Counted from the stretch's first letter, positions 18,133 through 26,871 are shown. The stretch is DNA of 64,000 bases from JABDIP01 sp965250245 (GCA_965250245.1 OZ252296.1:4092001-4156000); one strand, 5' to 3'. Made by a program: numbers and translations. The notes: a model not told the origin generated them from the letters alone.

Positions 18133-18561
18133 TCAGCCGGAGATCTGTTGCATCAGGCCGGCCACGTCCTCCACATGCCGCTGCTCGGTGATCAGGCCGC
18201 CCTCCACCGTGTAGATGTCGATGCCGTTGATCCGGGCCGTGCGCTGCGAGGCCGGCACGTTGAAGAACGTGCCCGAATGCGTGCCCTGGAAGGTCCAGTA
18301 GACGACGACCCTGCCGTCCGGAAGCGGTTCGAGAAGATTGATGGTGTGCCGGTATCGCGTGAACCCGCGCTTCAGCTCCTCGAAAAACCCGATATGGGCC
18401 TGCTTGTCCGTCAACACCTCGGGCGCCAGCGGTGAACGATCGAAGTCGACGAAGTCGTCGGAAAAATACGCCGCCAGTTCCGCCGCCATGACGTCCGGAG
18501 AATCCACATCGGCGTAGAGTCGCTGAAGCATGTCCCGCATCGGCCCGATGTCCATGGTCAT
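18133..18561 (-). CDS. SnoaL-like / NTF2-fold protein
   Basis: 142-aa cytoplasmic protein with the pattern of SnoaL-like polyketide-cyclase or ester-cyclase relatives: an N-terminal helix (MRDMLQRLYADVDSP), YFSDDFVDFDRSP, then curved-sheet strands TRYRHTINLLEPLPDGRVVVYWTF-like and the ending NGIDIYTVEGGLITEQRH with the usual Asp/His region. Members range from enzymes to binding proteins. Its ATG overlaps the stop of the upstream SDR gene by four bases (ATGA), so the two are co-translated and probably act on the same small molecule. Confidence 0.78.
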   Translation of the reverse strand: MTMDIGPMRDMLQRLYADVDSPDVMAAELAAYFSDDFVDFDRSPLAPEVLTDKQAHIGFFEELKRGFTRYRHTINLLEPLPDGRVVVYWTFQGTHSGTFFNVPASQRTARINGIDIYTVEGGLITEQRHVEDVAGLMQQISG

Positions 18562-19427
18562 CGTTCGTCTCCCGCATTCTCAAGTCTGTCGGGTGCCCGT
18601 TCGGATGCGCCTGATGCAATTCCGAACTGGCCACGGATGTGCGCAAGCAGCGCGTGGTCATCCAGGGATCGCCGAAGGGCGATCATCCGCTCGGCATCCT
18701 CGCCGGCCGGATAGCGCAACGTGTCCGTGCCGTCGGTCGCGGCCCGGAATATGACCTCGGCGACGGTCTCCGGCGGGCCGGCCAGGGCGGCGAACTCCTG
18801 GGATGCACGCCCCATCGCCTCCACCAGGTGCTGGTATTCGGAGATTGCCGGGTCGTTCACGAACTCCATCGCGCGCCCGAAATTCGTCGCGACCAGCCCC
18901 GGCTCGACGATCTTCATGCGAACGCCGATATCCGCGAGCTCGTAGCTCAGCGCTTCCGAGATCCCCTCCACGGCGAACTTCGTCCCGTCATAGAGGGCGC
19001 CGAGCGGGAAGGTGAGCCGTCCGACGATCGACGACACATTGATGATCGTCCCGGCGCGCCGGGTTCGGAAATGCGGCAGCACGGCCTTGGTCACCGAGAG
19101 CAGCCCGAAGACGTTCGTCTCGAACTGGCGCCTGACCTGCTCCATCGAGACGGCCTCCAGAGGTCCGAGCAGCGCGTATCCCGCGTTGTTGACCACGACG
19201 TCGATCTGCCCGAACCGCTCGAGTCCTGCGCTGACCGCGGCATCGATCGAGGCGGGATCGGTCACGTCGAGACGGGTCAGGAGGGTCGCCTCGCCACGGC
19301 CCGCCGCAGACTGGCCGTCCACGGAGCGCATGGTCGCAACGACGTTCCAGCCGCGTTCGGCAAAGACGGTCGCGGTGGCCTTGCCGATGCCACTGGATGC
19401 TCCCGTCACAAGGATGGTGTTGGTCAA
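18558..19427 (-). CDS. Short-chain dehydrogenase/reductase
   Basis: 289-aa NAD(P)-dependent oxidoreductase of the classical SDR family. The Rossmann motif is TGASSGIGKA near the start, NNAGYALLG follows, and the catalytic triad is seen as Ser in INVSSIVGRL plus Tyr/Lys in LYDGTKFAVEG. The start is TTG 19427 with AGGGA upstream. It is the promoter-proximal gene of a two-gene unit with the SnoaL-like gene and is divergent from a TetR regulator, which very likely controls it through the GTAC repeat between them. Substrate unknown. Confidence 0.92.
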   Translation of the reverse strand: MTNTILVTGASSGIGKATATVFAERGWNVVATMRSVDGQSAAGRGEATLLTRLDVTDPASIDAAVSAGLERFGQIDVVVNNAGYALLGPLEAVSMEQVRRQFETNVFGLLSVTKAVLPHFRTRRAGTIINVSSIVGRLTFPLGALYDGTKFAVEGISEALSYELADIGVRMKIVEPGLVATNFGRAMEFVNDPAISEYQHLVEAMGRASQEFAALAGPPETVAEVIFRAATDGTDTLRYPAGEDAERMIALRRSLDDHALLAHIRGQFGIASGASERAPDRLENAGDER

Positions 19428-19459
19428 GGCTTGTGGTCCCTAAGTTAAGGTGTCGGTGC

Positions 19460-19480
19460 AGTACGGTACGGTACGGTACT
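19460..19480. promoter_or_regulatory. GTAC tandem repeat, probable TetR operator
   Basis: Four GTAC tetramers start at 19461, 19466, 19471 and 19476, spaced exactly 5 bp apart by single G bases and bounded by A and T. The cluster lies 33 bp from the SDR start and 72 bp from the TetR start. Phased palindromic cores between a TetR gene and its divergent neighbour are typical of TetR-family operators; two dimers could bind on neighbouring faces. Confidence 0.6.
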
Positions 19481-19552
19481 ATATCGGACGAGATGACGCC
19501 GTCAATGGTTCTGATAGGGTGGATACAATTGGTTTCGCACGCAGAGTCCGCG

Positions 19553-20188
19553 ATGAATGACAGGGATAGTGAGACGCCGGCGCGCACCGATCCACGGCGC
19601 CGGATCGTCGCGGCCGCCCGGCAGTTGTTCTTTGCGGCCGGCTATTCCGCTGTCTCGACCGAGCAGCTTGCCCGCAGCGCCGGCGTATCGAAATCGACCC
19701 TGTACAAGTACTTCGGCGACATGCCCGGCGTTCTCCGCGCCGTCGCGGAAAGCGAAGCCGATCACTTCGACATGGATCTGTCGCAGGCCCCGTCGACGGC
19801 GCTAGCGTTCGAAGCCACCGTGGCCGCCTTCGGTGCCGAACTGCTGCGGCTCATCCTTCAGGAGGAGAAGCTCCAGTTCGACCGCCTGATGTACGAACAG
19901 GCGCGGTCCTCGCCCGATATCGCCGAGATCTATTACTCATCGGCCATAGAACGAACCCGGGAACACCTGCAAGGGCTCCTGGACCATGGTCGAGACAACG
20001 GTTTCCTGAGGGCCGACGCCAATACTGCCAACCTCTCCGATCATCTGCTGAGCATGTGGCAGGGCCTGGCCAGCGTCCGCCTTCGACTGGGCCTGAGGCA
20101 CGGCAGCCGACCGGATTTTGAAGAATGGAGCCGCTCATGCGTCGATGCGCTCCTGTCGAGTCAGCGAATTCCGCGGGCAGGCACATAA
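19553..20188 (+). CDS. TetR/AcrR-family transcriptional regulator
   Basis: 211-aa regulator. The N-terminal helix-turn-helix reads RRRIVAAARQLFFAAGYSAV followed by TEQLARSAGVSKSTLYKYFG, the standard TetR DNA-binding domain; the C-terminal all-helical part (residues 60-205) is a variable ligand pocket. ATG 19553 (MNDRDSETPARTDP) was chosen because the HTH follows at the normal distance; an upstream in-frame stretch carries hydrophobic residues unlike the family. It is divergent from the SDR/SnoaL pair and 46 bp ahead of an MFS transporter, so it may control both. Confidence 0.9.
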   Translation: MNDRDSETPARTDPRRRIVAAARQLFFAAGYSAVSTEQLARSAGVSKSTLYKYFGDMPGVLRAVAESEADHFDMDLSQAPSTALAFEATVAAFGAELLRLILQEEKLQFDRLMYEQARSSPDIAEIYYSSAIERTREHLQGLLDHGRDNGFLRADANTANLSDHLLSMWQGLASVRLRLGLRHGSRPDFEEWSRSCVDALLSSQRIPRAGT

Positions 20189-20234
20189 CCCTGTTGGCGA
20201 CGGCAGGGCCGAACCCTTACCAGGCTCCATTCCA

Positions 20235-21440
20235 ATGACGACCCTCTCGATCAACCAGGACTCGCCCGGTTCGGTAAATCTGCCGGCCCTCGTCCTGGCG
20301 CGGGTCTGCACCACCGTGATCTTCATGACCTATCCGGCCTGCCTGAGCGCCCTGCTGGCCGCCTGGCAGATGAGCGCGACCCAGGCCGGGATCGTGCAAG
20401 GCGTCTTCACCGCGGCCTTCGCCTTGTCGCTGCTGGTCTCGTCCGTCCTGTGCGATCGGGTGGGCGCGAAGCGCGTGTTCAACGCCGCGACGATACTCTC
20501 TGCCTTGGCCGCCATCCTGTTCGCTCTCTTCGCGCGGTCCTTCGAGACCGCGCTCCTATGGATGACGGTCATGGGGCTCGCCCAGGGCGGGACGTACACA
20601 CCGGCCATCATGCTGGTGGCCGCGAACACCCCGCAGCGCAGGCGGGCCTCGGCGGTGGGTTGGGTGCTGGCCGGCATGTCGGCCGGCTATGTGGTCTCCA
20701 TCTTCCTGTCGACCGCGCTACTGGCGGTGCGCGGGTATGAGGCCGCGTTCGGCGTGACCGCATCGATCACGGCCTTCGGATGGCTGTTCGGATATGTGGC
20801 GATCCGGCGGGCCGGGGATGCCGGCCGCGAGGCGGGACAGGCCGATGCCCCCTTCGACGACACGATGAAGCGCCGTTCACGGCTGCTGACCCTGGGATAC
20901 ATCGGCCATTGCTGGGAGCTGTTCGGCGCCTGGGGATGGATTCCGGCGTTCCTGGCGGCGGCCGTCCTGGCGCGGGACACGATGTCGCCCATCGAGCTCG
21001 GGCTCTGGACGGCGCTGGCGCTCCATCTGTCCGGCTTCTTCGCGTCGTTCCTGTCAGGCTACGCCGCCGACCGCCTCGGCGCCCGGTCGGTGCTGATCGC
21101 GCTCGCGGTGCTGGGAGGTCTGTGTTCGCTCTCGGTCGGATGGCTGGCCGACCTCACCGTGCCGCTGCTGCTCTGCGTCGTGGCGATCTACGGGTTCGCG
21201 ACGATCGGCGATTCCTCCGTCCTGTCCGCGGCGATGGCCGACGCCGTCCCGCCCCAGCATCTGGGGCGCGTCCTGGGCCTGCGATCGGTGCTCGGTATCG
21301 GCGCCGGCGCCCTGTCCCCTCCCGTCTTCGGCCTGACCCTCGATTTGGCACCGGGTGCCTATGCCTGGGGATTCGCCTTCTCGACGCTGGCCTTTGGCGC
21401 CGCCGTCGCGACAATCTGCGCGCTGCTGCTGCCACGGTAG
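20235..21440 (+). CDS. MFS transporter
   Basis: 401-aa major facilitator superfamily permease with about twelve hydrophobic segments. The loop 2-3 motif is seen as SSVLCDRVGAKRVF (G-x-x-x-D-R-x-G-x-K-R) and its repeat in the second half as LSGYAADRLGARSVL. A cytoplasmic loop near residues 195-215 (GDAGREAGQADAPFD) divides the two halves. ATG 20235 begins MTTLSINQDSPGSV; its ribosome site is weak. It probably forms an operon with the TetR gene 46 bp upstream and may export the compound sensed by that regulator. Confidence 0.88.
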   Translation: MTTLSINQDSPGSVNLPALVLARVCTTVIFMTYPACLSALLAAWQMSATQAGIVQGVFTAAFALSLLVSSVLCDRVGAKRVFNAATILSALAAILFALFARSFETALLWMTVMGLAQGGTYTPAIMLVAANTPQRRRASAVGWVLAGMSAGYVVSIFLSTALLAVRGYEAAFGVTASITAFGWLFGYVAIRRAGDAGREAGQADAPFDDTMKRRSRLLTLGYIGHCWELFGAWGWIPAFLAAAVLARDTMSPIELGLWTALALHLSGFFASFLSGYAADRLGARSVLIALAVLGGLCSLSVGWLADLTVPLLLCVVAIYGFATIGDSSVLSAAMADAVPPQHLGRVLGLRSVLGIGAGALSPPVFGLTLDLAPGAYAWGFAFSTLAFGAAVATICALLLPR

Positions 21441-21457
21441 GGCGGATTCCGCCTAAG

Positions 21458-21994
21458 TTACCGATCGCCTGCCTTGGTGACGACGGCCGAAACATGGTGA
21501 GGCGGTCCGAGACCATGCCTGGGACGGTTGTCATCCGCCCACCCGCTTAGCCTGCGCCCACTGTCCGCCAAGCGGTATTCGCCGCACCAGAACGTCCAGC
21601 CATGCCATTCGGCAAGCTCGATCGGCCGAACCATTTCCTCGCGGAGCCAATCAGCCGCAACGCGCCCGAGATCTTCAGGTCCAAGGGCGCCGTGTCCGAT
21701 CTGCCCGTATGCGTGTTGTCGCGGTGTCAACGGGGTGACGAACTGGCCCGTCTCGTCGTCCCCATGAACGAGGCCAAGCGCACCGTAATCGACCCGTAGC
21801 GTCCGCAGCACCCTCCGCCTCTCGCGGTCACTCACGTCGAGGCCGAGAACGAGGTAGTCGTCCTCTGCGAAGACCATCGAGTGATCGGCATCGGCATCGT
21901 TCCAGTTCGCCGCAGCCTTGCGAACGGCATCCAGGAACGCGGCAGCCTTGTCCGAAAGGGCTTCATCCCACTCAAACCAGGCCGGTTGGGCCAT
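21458..21994 (-). CDS. Conserved-looking hypothetical protein
   Basis: 178-aa soluble protein without signal peptide or membrane segment. It is rich in Trp and acidic residues (FEWDEALSDKAAAFLDAV; ADWLREEMVRPIELAEWHGW). I do not recognise a family. ATG 21994 is preceded by GGAG, and codon use is like its neighbours, so it is probably real. It is convergent with the MFS gene (17 bp between stops) and upstream of, but 36 bp from, the end of the epimerase region on the other side; no functional link is evident. Confidence 0.55.
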   Translation of the reverse strand: MAQPAWFEWDEALSDKAAAFLDAVRKAAANWNDADADHSMVFAEDDYLVLGLDVSDRERRRVLRTLRVDYGALGLVHGDDETGQFVTPLTPRQHAYGQIGHGALGPEDLGRVAADWLREEMVRPIELAEWHGWTFWCGEYRLADSGRRLSGWADDNRPRHGLGPPHHVSAVVTKAGDR

Positions 21995-22030
21995 TGCTCC
22001 GGCTTCCAGCGCGTCGTTTCGACCGATTGC

Positions 22031-22885
22031 TCAGCCGAGCTTGATACCATGTGCCGCGGCGCGATCCCGAAGGAAACCGAATCCGTCTTCGACCAGCTGC
22101 TCCGAACTGCCTGCGACCGGGCGCCAGACCGAGAGGGCGCGTGCGATATCCGGGTGGATGACCATGAAGGATTCCAGGACCATGTCGCCGTCGAAGCCGA
22201 TCGCCGCCATGCCGGCGAAGACGCCGTCCCAGTCCACATTGCCGGTGCCGGGTACGCCGCGGTCGCTTTCGGAGAGGTGGATGTAGCGGCAGTGGCGGCC
22301 GATCTCCGCGATCGCCGGGGCGAAGCCCTTCTCCTCGATGTTCATGTGATAGGTGTCGAGGTGCACGAACACGTTGTCGGCGCCGATGCGCTCGATCAGC
22401 TCGACCGCCTGGCGGCCCTGGTTCAGCAGGTGGGTTTCATAGCGGTTGCAGGGCTCAAGCCCGAGCTCGAGGCCGAGGGAGGCGGCGTGGTCGGCCACCG
22501 GCCTCAGGGCCTTGGCGATCGTCGCGTACTCCGCCTCCGTCGGCGGCGCGCCGGTCAGCTTGCCGATGGAGCTGTAGGTCACGCCGGTCAGGCAGCGGGA
22601 ATCCATCCTGGCCGCGACATCCAGGGCGCGCTTCAGGAAGGCCTCCGCTTCCGCCGGATGGTCGGGCAGCGTGGCGTGCTGCGGCAGGCCGAGCGAGCAG
22701 GTGACCGCGACCCCGTGTTCCCGCGCCAGAGCCACCGTGGTTTCGATATCGATCTCGTCGGGCCGCAGCAGGGGCACCTCGACGACGTCAAGCCGCGCGG
22801 CGGCGGCGATCGGCATGATCCGCGCCGCCGCCTCGGCCGACCACTCCGCCGACCAGATGAAGGTATGTGCGCCCAAGCGTGGCAT
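22031..22885 (-). CDS. Ketose 3-epimerase (tagatose/psicose 3-epimerase-like)
   Basis: 284-aa sugar phosphate isomerase/epimerase-like TIM barrel. Four metal ligands fit the D-tagatose 3-epimerase set in residue type and spacing: E144 (GLEPCNRYE), D177 (HLDTYHMN), H203 (YIHLSES) and E238 (VLESF), intervals of 33, 26 and 35 as in the Pseudomonas enzyme (152/185/211/246). It is the last gene of the LacI-led CUT2 importer operon, 34 bp after the ATPase, so the imported sugar is probably a rare ketose or a polyol-derived ketose that is epimerised at C3. No kinase is in the same operon. Confidence 0.87.
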   Translation of the reverse strand: MPRLGAHTFIWSAEWSAEAAARIMPIAAAARLDVVEVPLLRPDEIDIETTVALAREHGVAVTCSLGLPQHATLPDHPAEAEAFLKRALDVAARMDSRCLTGVTYSSIGKLTGAPPTEAEYATIAKALRPVADHAASLGLELGLEPCNRYETHLLNQGRQAVELIERIGADNVFVHLDTYHMNIEEKGFAPAIAEIGRHCRYIHLSESDRGVPGTGNVDWDGVFAGMAAIGFDGDMVLESFMVIHPDIARALSVWRPVAGSSEQLVEDGFGFLRDRAAAHGIKLG

Positions 22886-22919
22886 GGCGTCCTTCCGCTA
22901 TTTGCTGTCGCGCGGCCCG

Positions 22920-23660
22920 TCAGGCGGCACCGACGATATGCGCGACGACCGTGTTCATGGATGTCTGGGCGGTCTGCTCGTCCGCGATCACCTGCCCCTG
23001 CCTGAGCGCCAGGATGCGGTCGCAGACGGCGAAGACGTCGGTCAGCCGGTGGCTGATCAGGATCACGGCGATCTCCTGGCGCTTCAGCTCACGGATCAGG
23101 TCGAGCACGTGGTCGACCTCGCGCACCGCCAGCGCGGCGGTCGGCTCGTCCATGATCACCAGCTTCGGCTCGAAGGTCAGCGCCCGGGCGATGGCGACCG
23201 ATTGCTGCTGCCCGCCGGACAGGAACCCGACCTGATAGCGCACCGAGGGGATGCGGGCGCCGAGCCGGGCGATGATCCGCTCCGCCTCGGATTCGATCTT
23301 CGGCCGGTCGATCAAGCCGATTGGCACGCCCATCACCTGCCGGGTCGGCTCACGGCCGAGGAAGATGTTCGACGCCACGTCCTGCTGCCGGGCCAGGGCC
23401 AGGTCCTGGTAGATCATCTCGATGCCGAGCCGGCGGATGGCGCCGGGATCCTCGCCGGTGATGGTCCGGCCGTCGAACACCACCTCGCCGCCGTCGGGCC
23501 GGTAGATGCCGGTGATGGTCTTCATCAGGGTCGACTTGCCGGCGCCATTGTCGCCGACCAGCCCGACGACGGTGCCGGCCTCCACATCGAAGGTCACGCC
23601 GCGCAGGGCCTCGACCGCGCCGAAGCGCTTTCGCACGTCCCTGAGGGCCAGCAGGCTCAT
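22920..23660 (-). CDS. CUT2 sugar ABC importer ATPase (single domain, FrcA-like)
   Basis: 246-aa ATPase with one nucleotide-binding domain, unlike the duplicated RbsA. Walker A is GDNGAGKST, the signature LSGGQQQSVAIARA, Walker B KLVIMDEPTAALAV, and the switch His lies in VILISHRLTDVF. ATG 23660 overlaps the stop of the permease by four bases (ATGA). The single-domain form is typical of FrcA in rhizobial fructose import; it works as a homodimer. It belongs to the operon lacI-binding protein-permease-ATPase-epimerase. Confidence 0.93.
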   Translation of the reverse strand: MSLLALRDVRKRFGAVEALRGVTFDVEAGTVVGLVGDNGAGKSTLMKTITGIYRPDGGEVVFDGRTITGEDPGAIRRLGIEMIYQDLALARQQDVASNIFLGREPTRQVMGVPIGLIDRPKIESEAERIIARLGARIPSVRYQVGFLSGGQQQSVAIARALTFEPKLVIMDEPTAALAVREVDHVLDLIRELKRQEIAVILISHRLTDVFAVCDRILALRQGQVIADEQTAQTSMNTVVAHIVGAA

Positions 23661-24664
23661 GCGGCCGCACTCCGGGCCCGATTCACCTGGTCCAGCCACA
23701 CCGCCAGCACCAGCACCGTGCCGGTGGCGATCGGCTGGTAGTAGGGCGGCACCGCCAGCAGGTTGAGCCCGTTCTGCAGCACGCCCATGATCAGCGCGCC
23801 GACGATGGTGCCGAAGATGCTGCCGCGGCCGCCGAACAGATTGGTGCCGCCGATGATGGCGGCGGTGATCGCCGACAGCTCATAGGTCAGCCCGGCGGTC
23901 GGATCGCCGGAATTGACCCGGGCGACGAACAGCAGACCGGCAAGACCGGCCAGCGTTCCCGACAGGATGTAGAGCAGCAACCGGTGGCGGTCGACGCGGA
24001 TCCCCATCGCACGGGCGGCGGTCTCGTTGTCGCCGATCACCAGCGCGTATTTGCCGAACTTGGTATAGGCCAGCACGTAATGGGCGACGCAGGCGACGAC
24101 CAGGAAGATGATCACCGGTGTCGGCACGTTGGCAAGCGGACCTTCCAACCCGAGCTCGCCGAATGGGCGCCCCTGGCCAAAGAAGACGAAAGGCGCCGGC
24201 AGGCCGTAGACCGGCTTGCCGCTGGACAGCACCAGGGCGGCGCCGCGGGCGATGCTGAGCATGCCCAGCGTGGCAATGAAGGCCGGAATCCGCGCCCGGG
24301 TGATCAGCAGCCCGCTGATCGCGCCGGCCAACGCCCCTGCGGCGAGGCAACCGACGACCCCGGCGGCGGTCGGCAGCCCCAGCTTGTTCATCGCCATTGC
24401 ACCGACGATGCCGGCGAAAGCCATGACCGACCCCAGCGACAGGTCGATCCCGGCCGAGCAGATGACGAAGGTCGCGCCGATCGCCAGCACGCCGATCACC
24501 GCCGTCGCCTGCAGAATGTTCACGAAGTTGGCGAAGCTGAGGAAATAGGGCGACAGGATCGACATCGCCGCCGCCAGGACCAGCAGCACCAGCAATGATT
24601 CCAGTCGGAAGTCGAAGCGCCGCTCGCCCTTACGGGCGCTTGCGGCCTGCTCCAGCACGGCCAT
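23657..24664 (-). CDS. CUT2 sugar ABC importer permease (RbsC/FrcC family)
   Basis: Inner-membrane permease of 335 aa with eight to ten hydrophobic segments and the family loop GARIPAFIATLGMLSIARG-like, plus the characteristic GGTNLFGGRGSIFGTIVGAL. I place the start at ATG 24664 (MAVLEQAASARKGERR). An upstream ATG at 24736 would add 24 residues, but that stretch coincides with a perfect hairpin (24699-24724) and is Pro/Gly/Ala rich, so it looks like untranslated spacer. Homodimeric pore for the sugar bound by the 24740-25714 protein. Confidence 0.9.
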   Translation of the reverse strand: MAVLEQAASARKGERRFDFRLESLLVLLVLAAAMSILSPYFLSFANFVNILQATAVIGVLAIGATFVICSAGIDLSLGSVMAFAGIVGAMAMNKLGLPTAAGVVGCLAAGALAGAISGLLITRARIPAFIATLGMLSIARGAALVLSSGKPVYGLPAPFVFFGQGRPFGELGLEGPLANVPTPVIIFLVVACVAHYVLAYTKFGKYALVIGDNETAARAMGIRVDRHRLLLYILSGTLAGLAGLLFVARVNSGDPTAGLTYELSAITAAIIGGTNLFGGRGSIFGTIVGALIMGVLQNGLNLLAVPPYYQPIATGTVLVLAVWLDQVNRARSAAA

Positions 24665-24698
24665 GGCAGCGTCTCGCGACAGAGTCTGTGTGCGTGGG

Positions 24699-24724
24699 GC
24701 GGGGCCGGCGGCAACCGGCCCCGC
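24699..24724 (-). promoter_or_regulatory. Intercistronic hairpin after the CUT2 binding protein
   Basis: Perfect 10-bp arms GCGGGGCCGG / CCGGCCCCGC with a 6-base loop, between the binding-protein stop (24740) and the preferred permease start (24664). It has the same position in the operon as hairpins at 14934 and 43002 and likely protects the upstream mRNA or limits read-through. Confidence 0.6.
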
Positions 24725-24739
24725 TCCCGAGATCATGCG

Positions 24740-25714
24740 CTAGCGCACGTATTGCAGCAGCGGGTGCTCGCCGGCCTCCAGGACCTCCTGCGTCAGCACC
24801 ATGGTGTCGACGAACTGGAAGGTCTCCGCCTCGCCGCCGCCGATCACCTCGGTGATGCGCTCGACGGCCTGCTTGCCGACCAGATAGGGAAGCTGCGCGA
24901 CCGAGGCGTTCAGCCGGCCCTCACGAATCGACTTGACCGCGTCCACATTGCCGTCGACGCCGATGACGATGATGTCCTCGCCCCGGCCCGCCGCATAGGC
25001 GGCCTCGACGGCGCCGAGAGCCATGCCGTCATTGGCGGCGAAGATCGCCACCAGGTCCGGATGCCGCAGCATGATGTCGTTGGTGATGTTGGCCGCCTTG
25101 CCGCGATCCCAGTCGCCCGGCAGCGACGCGACCACTTCCAGACCCGGGGCCAGCTCGCCGAGCCGCTCGGCGAAGCCGCGGGCCCGCTTCTGGCCGGTGA
25201 TGTTGCCGGACAGGCCTTCGATCACCAGCACCGGACCGCTCGCGTCCGCACCGAGCTCGCCGACCAGATAGTCGGCGCCCTGGGCGCCCGCCGCCTCGTT
25301 GTCGGAGCCGATGGTGAAGGCGATGTCAACGCCGGCCGCCTTGGCGATCTCATGGTCCAGATTGGCGTCCAGGTCGACCACCGGGATGCCCATCTCGGTC
25401 GCCTTGCTGAGGCAGGGCAGCAGGATGGTGGAGTTGATCGCGGCGGTGATCATCACGTCCGGCTCGCGCTGCAGCATGGTCTCGCAGGTGTTGAGCTGCG
25501 GTTCCGCCGCCTGGTCGGACTCGACTGCCTGCAGGTAGTACTCAACGCCGGCATTGGCCGCACCGTCGCGCACGCCCTCTTCCATCGCACCCCAGAACGG
25601 GTTGGACAGGGTCTTCATCAGCACGCCATAGACCATGTCCTCGGCCTGGGCCGCCGGCGACAGCGCCAGCACCGCGGCCACCGCCGATCCAAGTGCGAAT
25701 GTCGGGTATTTCAT
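24740..25714 (-). CDS. CUT2 sugar-binding protein (RbsB-like)
   Basis: 324-aa periplasmic binding protein of the type I (RbsB/LacI-like) fold with a Sec signal peptide (MKYPTFALGSAVAAVLALSP, cleavage at AQA-ED). Typical blocks are YGVLMKTLSNPFWGAMEEGV at the start, IDVVDLDANLDH-like in the first lobe, and IFAANDGMALGAVEAAYAAG near the hinge. It follows the LacI-family gene by 87 bp and precedes the permease, so it is the substrate-recognition part of the importer. Sequence alone does not fix the sugar. Confidence 0.92.
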   Translation of the reverse strand: MKYPTFALGSAVAAVLALSPAAQAEDMVYGVLMKTLSNPFWGAMEEGVRDGAANAGVEYYLQAVESDQAAEPQLNTCETMLQREPDVMITAAINSTILLPCLSKATEMGIPVVDLDANLDHEIAKAAGVDIAFTIGSDNEAAGAQGADYLVGELGADASGPVLVIEGLSGNITGQKRARGFAERLGELAPGLEVVASLPGDWDRGKAANITNDIMLRHPDLVAIFAANDGMALGAVEAAYAAGRGEDIIVIGVDGNVDAVKSIREGRLNASVAQLPYLVGKQAVERITEVIGGGEAETFQFVDTMVLTQEVLEAGEHPLLQYVR

Positions 25715-25801
25715 GGTTGGTCCTCCCTCCGTGTTTCGGCGCTCGATCGGAATGCCGGCGCCTGTTCATCGTTCGATTGTGCCGTTGCGGCCGATGTCCC
25801 C

Positions 25802-26842
25802 TCAGGCGCCTCCGTTCAGGGCCTGCACCGTGGATTCCCGGACGCGCAGCGTGCAGGGGAGCCGCACCCGGGCCACCTCACGCCGCCTGCCGGCCAGCCG
25901 GTCCGTCAGCAGTTTCCAGGCATGGGCGGCCATCTCCTGGGTCGGCTGTTGAATGGTGCTGATGTAGGGCTTGAGCACCGTCATCCACTCGAAATCGTCG
26001 AAGCCCAGCAGCGATACCTGGCGCGGGAAATCCAGGTCGAGGTCGCGCACCGCATGGATCGCGCCCAGCGCCACGATGTTGGTGCCGGCGAACAGGGCCG
26101 TCGGGCGATCCGGCCGATCGAGGCATGTCGCGACGGCCGCGCGGCTGGAATCCACCGTCACGCCGCCGACCACCACCTGCGCCCGATCCTGGAGCCCGGC
26201 CTCCGCCAGCGCCATGCGATACCCCTCGATCCGCCCCTGGATGTTGTCCAGCGTCGGGATGCTGACGACCATGGCGATGTCCCGGTGCCCGAGGCCGATC
26301 AGGTGGCGCGTGCCCTCGCGCGCCGCCGAGACGTTGTCCGCCGCGATGGTGTCGACCCCGGTCTGCTGGCAGCCGCGATCGACGATCACCGTCGCCACGC
26401 CTTCCGAGACCACATCGGAGCGGGTGTCGAAGGAGTCGCTGACCGGGATCACGATCAACCCGTCCACCCGGCGCGACAGCAGCGCGTACATGCGCTCGCG
26501 CTCCTGCTCGGCATCCTCGTTGGTGCTGACCAGGATGATCTGGTAACCGCTGCCCGCCGCCAATTCCTCGATGTGCTGAACGAAGCTGCTGAAGAACGCG
26601 TTCACGATGTCCGGCACCACGATGCCGATGATCCTGGTCCGCTGGCTGCGCAGGCTGGCGGCGATGCCGTTCGGCCGGTAGCCCAGCTCGTCGATGGCGT
26701 CCTTGACCCGGCTGCGCCGTTCCGGCCCGACATAGCGGCTTCCGCTGAGCACATTCGACACGGTCGCGGTCGATACCCCGGCCAGCGCCGCAACGTCCCG
26801 GATGGTGGGGACGGAGTCGCGGAGTCCCTTGGTCTTCTGCAC
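25802..26842 (-). CDS. LacI-family transcriptional regulator
   Basis: 346-aa repressor. The helix-turn-helix and hinge are TIRDVAALAGVSTATVSNVL and YRPNGIAASLR; the remaining 280 residues form the periplasmic-binding-like sugar sensor (IIGIVVPDIVNAFFSSFVQ). The first codon is GTG 26842 without a clear ribosome site. It is the first gene of the importer operon, and a perfect 16-bp palindrome lies 14 bp upstream of its start, so it should repress itself and the whole operon until the sugar or its derivative binds. Confidence 0.93.
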   Translation of the reverse strand: MQKTKGLRDSVPTIRDVAALAGVSTATVSNVLSGSRYVGPERRSRVKDAIDELGYRPNGIAASLRSQRTRIIGIVVPDIVNAFFSSFVQHIEELAAGSGYQIILVSTNEDAEQERERMYALLSRRVDGLIVIPVSDSFDTRSDVVSEGVATVIVDRGCQQTGVDTIAADNVSAAREGTRHLIGLGHRDIAMVVSIPTLDNIQGRIEGYRMALAEAGLQDRAQVVVGGVTVDSSRAAVATCLDRPDRPTALFAGTNIVALGAIHAVRDLDLDFPRQVSLLGFDDFEWMTVLKPYISTIQQPTQEMAAHAWKLLTDRLAGRRREVARVRLPCTLRVRESTVQALNGGA

Positions 26843-26855
26843 GCGGATCGCCGCC

Positions 26856-26871
26856 GTTTAATCGATTAAAC
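26856..26871. promoter_or_regulatory. LacI-family operator GTTTAATCGATTAAAC
   Basis: Perfect 16-bp palindrome with a central CG, the usual form of LacI-family operators, just upstream of the LacI gene. It is AT-rich in a GC-rich region. No second copy was seen in front of the binding-protein gene, so one site probably governs the five-gene operon. Confidence 0.8.

Noticed and set aside
24752..26869. 705-codon plus-strand frame
   Set aside because: Antisense to the binding protein and LacI genes, which have clear family motifs.
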